Shown here in pieces: positions 60,548 through 64,000 of a stretch of 64,000 nt of DNA. Position 1 is the stretch's first letter, and every line of letters starts with the position of its first letter. Location of the stretch: the NCBI RefSeq assembly GCF_000010665.1, contig NC_012796.1, positions 1,827,501-1,891,500 of the forward strand, in the 5' to 3' direction. The DNA is from Solidesulfovibrio magneticus RS-1 (lineage in GTDB: Bacteria > Desulfobacterota > Desulfovibrionia > Desulfovibrionales > Desulfovibrionaceae). Below the pieces are notes generated by a model that did not search any database, was not told where the DNA came from, and saw only the letters and a program-made list of their open reading frames with translations. A program made the translations under genes and the position numbers.

Positions 60548-62086
60548 TTATTTTCTTCGTCTTATCATCTTCCTACGAACAAAATCGGTAAGCATCCGGG
60601 CTTCCTCGACGCGTAGCAGCGAGGCCACGCTCATGTAGGCTATGGCCCACAGGATGATGAGGATGAGCGAGAGGTAGGGGCGGTCGGCCGTGGCGTGGGC
60701 GCCGAAGCCGACGCCGATGCTTAAGATTGTGCCGATGAAGGTGGTGCGGCCCAGGCGCAGCCAGCCGGGGCCGAGCTTTTTGCGCAGGACCAGGCCCAGG
60801 GCGGCGATGTTGACCCAGGACGAGATGGAGGTGGCCAGGGCCAATCCGACATGGCCGGTAGGTCCCATGAGGGCCAGGCCGGCGATGACGTAGACCACCA
60901 GGCACACGGCGGCCACGATGGCCGGGGTGCGGGTGTCGGACAGGGCGAAATAGGCGGAATACAGCGGCCGCACGCAGGCAAAGGCGGGCAGGCCCACGCC
61001 GTAGGCCACCAGCGCCCCGGCGGTGGCGGCGATGGCTGCCTCGCCAAAGGCTCCGCGTCCGAAAAGCACCCGCACCATGGGATCGGCCAGGGCAATGAGC
61101 CCGGCGGCGGCCGGCAGGCAGATGAAAAGGGTCAGGCGCAGCGAGGCGTTTAGGGTATCGACGAATTCCCCGGTCTTGCCGGCCGAGGCGAGCTTGGCCA
61201 GCCCGGGCAGGGCCACCGTGCCCACGGCCACGCCGAAGACGCCCAGGGGAAATTGCACCAGCCGGTCGGCGTAGTAGAGGTACGAGATGGAGCCGGTGGG
61301 CAGGTAGGAGGCGAGAAGCGTCCCCAGCACGATGTTGAGCTGGTAGACCGCCGCGCCAAAGGCCGTGGGCAGCATGAGCAGGCCCATGCGCAGCACGCCC
61401 TTGTCGCGAAGGGACCATGGACCGCGCCAGGTAAAGCCGAACTTCCGCAGTTGCGGCAGCTGCATGTAGACCTGCCCGATACCGCCGATGACCACGCTCC
61501 AGGCCAGGGTGTAGGCCGGATCGAAGCCGAACAGCCAGGCCACGCCCGCGCCGAGGATGATGATGGTGTTGAGTTCGGATGTGGCCAGGGCCGGAGCCAG
61601 GAAATGGCCGAAGGAATTGAGCACGCCCATGCACAAGGCCACGGCGGAAATCTCGATGATGTAGGGGAAGACGATGCGCGTGAGATCCACGGTCAGATCA
61701 AACAGCGCCGGATCGTCGGCAAAGCCCGGGGTGATGAGTTTGGTGAGCGGCCGGGCGAAGACAATTGCCAACGTGGTCAGGACGCCGAGGATGATGAGCA
61801 GCCAGACCATGGCCGAACGCGGCATGGAAAAGGCCTTTTCGTCGCCCACCTCCTCGCGCAGCTTTTGAAAGACCGGCACAAAGGCCATGGTCATGGAACC
61901 TTCGGCGAAAAGCCGGCGCATCATGTTGGGCAGGCGATAGGCTACGTAAAAGGCGTCGGCGGCAATGCCGGCCCCCAGCACGTAGGCCAGGATCATATCC
62001 CGGAAAAACCCGAGTATCCTCGACAACAAGGTCGCGCCCCCGACAATAGAGGCATCCTTGGCAATCTGTCTGACGTGTTGCGACAT
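60548..62086 (-). CDS. murJ: MurJ, lipid II flippase
   Basis: This 512-residue protein of the MVF/MOP superfamily has 13-14 hydrophobic helices. It opens ASIVGGATLLSRILGFFRDM near 12-31, the classical MurJ start with the functional Arg, and RLPNMMRRLFAEGSMTMAFVP near 51-71. It moves lipid II across the inner membrane for peptidoglycan synthesis. The ATG lacks a good ribosome site at the usual distance and a strong palindrome lies in its leader (62095-62138), an odd arrangement. The C-terminal end is basic (KMIRRRK). Confidence 0.96.
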   Translation of the reverse strand: MSQHVRQIAKDASIVGGATLLSRILGFFRDMILAYVLGAGIAADAFYVAYRLPNMMRRLFAEGSMTMAFVPVFQKLREEVGDEKAFSMPRSAMVWLLIILGVLTTLAIVFARPLTKLITPGFADDPALFDLTVDLTRIVFPYIIEISAVALCMGVLNSFGHFLAPALATSELNTIIILGAGVAWLFGFDPAYTLAWSVVIGGIGQVYMQLPQLRKFGFTWRGPWSLRDKGVLRMGLLMLPTAFGAAVYQLNIVLGTLLASYLPTGSISYLYYADRLVQFPLGVFGVAVGTVALPGLAKLASAGKTGEFVDTLNASLRLTLFICLPAAAGLIALADPMVRVLFGRGAFGEAAIAATAGALVAYGVGLPAFACVRPLYSAYFALSDTRTPAIVAAVCLVVYVIAGLALMGPTGHVGLALATSISSWVNIAALGLVLRKKLGPGWLRLGRTTFIGTILSIGVGFGAHATADRPYLSLILIILWAIAYMSVASLLRVEEARMLTDFVRRKMIRRRK

Positions 62087-62094
62087 ACTATTTT

Positions 62095-62138
62095 GTGGGG
62101 AGGAAACCCCTTTTTGAAAAAAGGGGTTTCCTCCCCAC
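62095..62138. promoter_or_regulatory. Strong palindrome in the murJ leader
   Basis: GTGGGGAGGAAACCCC (62095-62110) and GGGGTTTCCTCCCCAC (62123-62138) pair perfectly over 16 bp; T5 and A6 in the centre can extend the stem. It starts 9 bases before the murJ start codon. Its likely role is terminator of upstream transcription or a translation control element. Confidence 0.65.
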
Positions 62139-62212
62139 GCCCCTCCTTCCCCAAAAACTTTTAACGGTGGGGTTTCACCGTGTGTGGCTTCTCTCTTGGA
62201 CTTCCTGGCTGT

Positions 62213-62270
62213 GGGGGCGTTTTTCGCGGCCGGCAGGGTCTTCCCTGCCGGCCGCGAAAAACGCCCCCAT
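62213..62270 (-). terminator. 27-bp perfect hairpin between fpg and murJ
   Basis: TGGGGGCGTTTTTCGCGGCC (62213-62232) continuing to 62239 is matched without error by the reverse complement at 62244-62270, around a four-base loop TCTT. It is the strongest hairpin in the window. It lies 42 bases after the fpg stop and probably ends fpg transcription. A smaller GC hairpin (62278-62305) lies between. Confidence 0.75.
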
Positions 62271-62311
62271 AATCAGGGGGTCCGGGGGGGATGATCCCCC
62301 CCGGGAAAGTA

Positions 62312-63157
62312 TTACTTTTGACACTTCCTGCAATAGGTGGACGTGCGGCCGGCGATTTTGGCGTGGGTCAGCGGCGCGGCGCAGGCCGGGCAGGGGTCGC
62401 CGGATTTGCCGTAGACCTGGAAATGGTTCTGGAAGCCGCCTTCCACGCCGTCCGGGGTGCGGTAGTCGCGGATGGTGCTGCCGCCGGCGGCGATGGCCGC
62501 CGCGATGACGTTTTGGACGGCTTTGAGGAGGCGTTGCCGTTGGGCCGGGGTCAGGTCCTTGGCCGGCGTGTCGGGCCGGATGCGGGCGGCGAAGAGCGAT
62601 TCGTCGGCGTAGATGTTGCCGATGCCGGCGATGACGGTCTGATCGAGCAGCGCCGCCTTGATGCGGGTGGACTTGCGGCCAAGGGCCTCCTCGAAGGCTT
62701 GCGGCGTCATGTCCCAGGGTTCGGGGCCAAGGGACGCGTGGAAATCCCAGGCGCTCAGGGCCTCGGGGGTGAGCACCCGGGCCGTGCCGAAGCGGCGCAG
62801 GTCGGCAAAGACCAGGGTGTTGCCGTCGGAGAGCCGGACGAGCAACCGGGCGCGGTCGGGATCGGGAGCGCCCGGCGGCGCGATGTGGAAACGGCCGGTC
62901 ATCTTGAGATGAAAGGCCAGGACGGCCGGGCCGTCGCCCGGGACCTGGGGGCGCGGGCCGAGGGTGAGCAGCAGCAGCTTGGCCCGGCGGCCGACGGATT
63001 GGATGGTCCGGCCTACGGCCATGGCGGCGAAATCGGCCCGGCGTTTGGGGCCGGCCAGCACCTTGGCGTCCGGGACGTCGACGCCGACGATGACGCGGCC
63101 GACAAGGCCCGGAGCCAGGGCTCGTGCGATGGTTTCGACTTCGGGAAGTTCGGGCAT
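62312..63157 (-). CDS. mutM: Fpg/MutM, formamidopyrimidine-DNA glycosylase
   Basis: This 281-residue repair enzyme starts PELPEVETIARAL, where the N-terminal Pro2 and Glu3 are catalytic. It has the helix-two-turn-helix block DQTVIAGIGNIYADESLF near 165-183 and a C-terminal zinc finger CPAC...CRKC (about 249-279). It removes 8-oxoguanine and cleaves at the site. The start is supported by homology at residue 1. There is no obvious operon; the ChaN-like gene lies 108 bases upstream on the same strand. Confidence 0.97.
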   Translation of the reverse strand: MPELPEVETIARALAPGLVGRVIVGVDVPDAKVLAGPKRRADFAAMAVGRTIQSVGRRAKLLLLTLGPRPQVPGDGPAVLAFHLKMTGRFHIAPPGAPDPDRARLLVRLSDGNTLVFADLRRFGTARVLTPEALSAWDFHASLGPEPWDMTPQAFEEALGRKSTRIKAALLDQTVIAGIGNIYADESLFAARIRPDTPAKDLTPAQRQRLLKAVQNVIAAAIAAGGSTIRDYRTPDGVEGGFQNHFQVYGKSGDPCPACAAPLTHAKIAGRTSTYCRKCQK

Positions 63158-63265
63158 GGCGGATGCGCCTACGGGCGGTTCAGGCCGCCGGCCGGGCGGC
63201 GCGACGGACGGTTTGCCGGAGAGGCAGGCCCGGTGGTGTTGCGGCGGTACGACGGCGGCATGGCG

Positions 63266-64000
63266 CTACTTGGCGGCGGGCAGGGCGATGGGGATGTCGA
63301 TGGTCAGGGTTTCCCCGGCCCGGAAGACGGTAAGCGACAGCGTTTTGCCGTCCTTGACGGCCTCGATGGCGGCCTTGTGGAGCACGGATAGGTTGTCGGC
63401 CGGGTGGCCGCCGGCGGCGACGACGGCGTCGCCGGGCAGGAGTCCCGCCTTGGCGGCCGGGGAACCGGGGGCCACGGCGGTGACCAGCGGCAGGGTGGCG
63501 GGGTTGCCGGGGGCGGGCTGGTCCTGGGTCAGGGTCATGCCGAGCCGGCTTTTCTGGGCGGCCGGGCAGGCGAAGAAGTAGGGCGCGGCTTCGGCGTCCG
63601 GGGCCTCGCCGCCGCGCCAGGGCATGACCAGAACGACCTTGGCCGAGGGATCAAGCACGGCCAGGCGGCGGGCGATGCCCCAGCCGTTGGCCACATGCCC
63701 GGCTCCGGCGACCACGGCCACGGGCCGGCCGGACACGGCTCGGGCATAGAGCGCCCGGGCGGCCATCTGGGTGTCCCACAGGGACTGCACGGTAACGAAA
63801 TTTTCAAAGGGATCGCGGACCGGCGCGGCGTCCCGGGGGGCCGGCTTGGCGGAGGCTTTGGCCTTGGCGCTGGACGTGGCGGCGCTCTTGGCGGTCGGCG
63901 GCGCGGCGGCGTCGCCCGATGCGGCCTTGGCCTGGGCAGCCGTCGCGGTCTTGGGCAGGCTTTCGGGTTTGGCGGCCGGCTTGGCGTTCGCCTGCTCAGG
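63266..64000 (-). CDS. ChaN-like lipoprotein/PDZ protein, 5' end outside window
   Basis: The frame is open to the window edge, so the protein is at least 244 residues and its N-terminus is missing. Residues before 63790 are an Ala/Lys/Pro-rich linker (KSAATSSAKAKASAKPAP). Then comes the ChaN/DUF399 C-terminal block VQSLWDTQMAARALYA with GAGHVANGWGIARRL, followed by a PDZ domain from about 63560 down (LPLVTAVAPGSPAAKAGLLPGD). ChaN proteins bind heme and are linked to iron uptake. The role here is inferred from family only. Confidence 0.82.
   Translation of the reverse strand, partial: PEQANAKPAAKPESLPKTATAAQAKAASGDAAAPPTAKSAATSSAKAKASAKPAPRDAAPVRDPFENFVTVQSLWDTQMAARALYARAVSGRPVAVVAGAGHVANGWGIARRLAVLDPSAKVVLVMPWRGGEAPDAEAAPYFFACPAAQKSRLGMTLTQDQPAPGNPATLPLVTAVAPGSPAAKAGLLPGDAVVAAGGHPADNLSVLHKAAIEAVKDGKTLSLTVFRAGETLTIDIPIALPAAK

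Overview
The window is GC-rich DNA from a Gram-negative, probably anaerobic bacterium. The gene set (four long chemoreceptors in a row, iron-type alcohol dehydrogenase, nickel-pincer-cofactor genes, an Fe-S aldo/keto reductase, FeoAB with periplasmic partners, sigma-54 control) suggests Desulfovibrionaceae, close to Desulfovibrio/Solidesulfovibrio. This is an inference from gene content; no database search was possible.

Layout. 1-2405: 3' part of a 23S rRNA gene, a 5S gene and its terminator. 2.7-7.0 kb: GNAT-like protein, LysE-type exporter, APC permease and an LrgAB/CidAB pair. 7.1-10.3 kb: larC-larE-larB on the minus strand, without larA. 10.4-12.9 kb: Fe-S aldo/keto reductase and an AraC regulator that share a 16-bp operator-like motif. 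13.0-18.3 kb: a Sia-type signalling cluster (diguanylate cyclase, PP2C phosphatase SiaA, kinase SiaB, phosphoprotein SiaC) plus a chemoreceptor without a sensor domain. 18.3-22.5 kb: feoA-feoB and two exported proteins, preceded by a Fur-like site and ended by a strong terminator. 22.6-24.5 kb: an unknown RNase-H-fold-like protein, ybaK and a 13-copy heptamer repeat. 24.5-28.0 kb: iron alcohol dehydrogenase with a candidate sigma-54 promoter and the adjacent sigma-54 activator. 28.2-34.5 kb: recQ, a membrane protein, and purD-purE. 34.8-46.2 kb: four same-strand Cache-HAMP-PAS chemoreceptors with one unknown gene between the third and fourth.

46.7-54.4 kb: a tiny membrane protein, uvrA, a Cys-rich U32-like protein, queD-queE-queC facing queF (preQ0 to preQ1), and a YihY membrane protein. 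54.4-57.7 kb: acid phosphatase plus PTP-like phytase operon, two small proteins, and a lactonase-like metallo-beta-lactamase-fold protein. 58.0-60.5 kb: an acyltransferase/SGNH-esterase pair bracketed by inverted copies of a 108-bp repeat. 60.5-64.0 kb: murJ, fpg (separated by two very strong hairpins) and the 3' part of a ChaN-PDZ gene.

Themes. Signalling dominates: five chemoreceptors, a complete Sia c-di-GMP switch, and two specific transcription regulators. Iron control is suggested at both feoA and the Sia cyclase. LrgAB beside the lar genes suggests a pyruvate/lactate link. Most coordinates of starts rest on Shine-Dalgarno sites and on stop/start overlaps read directly from the sequence.
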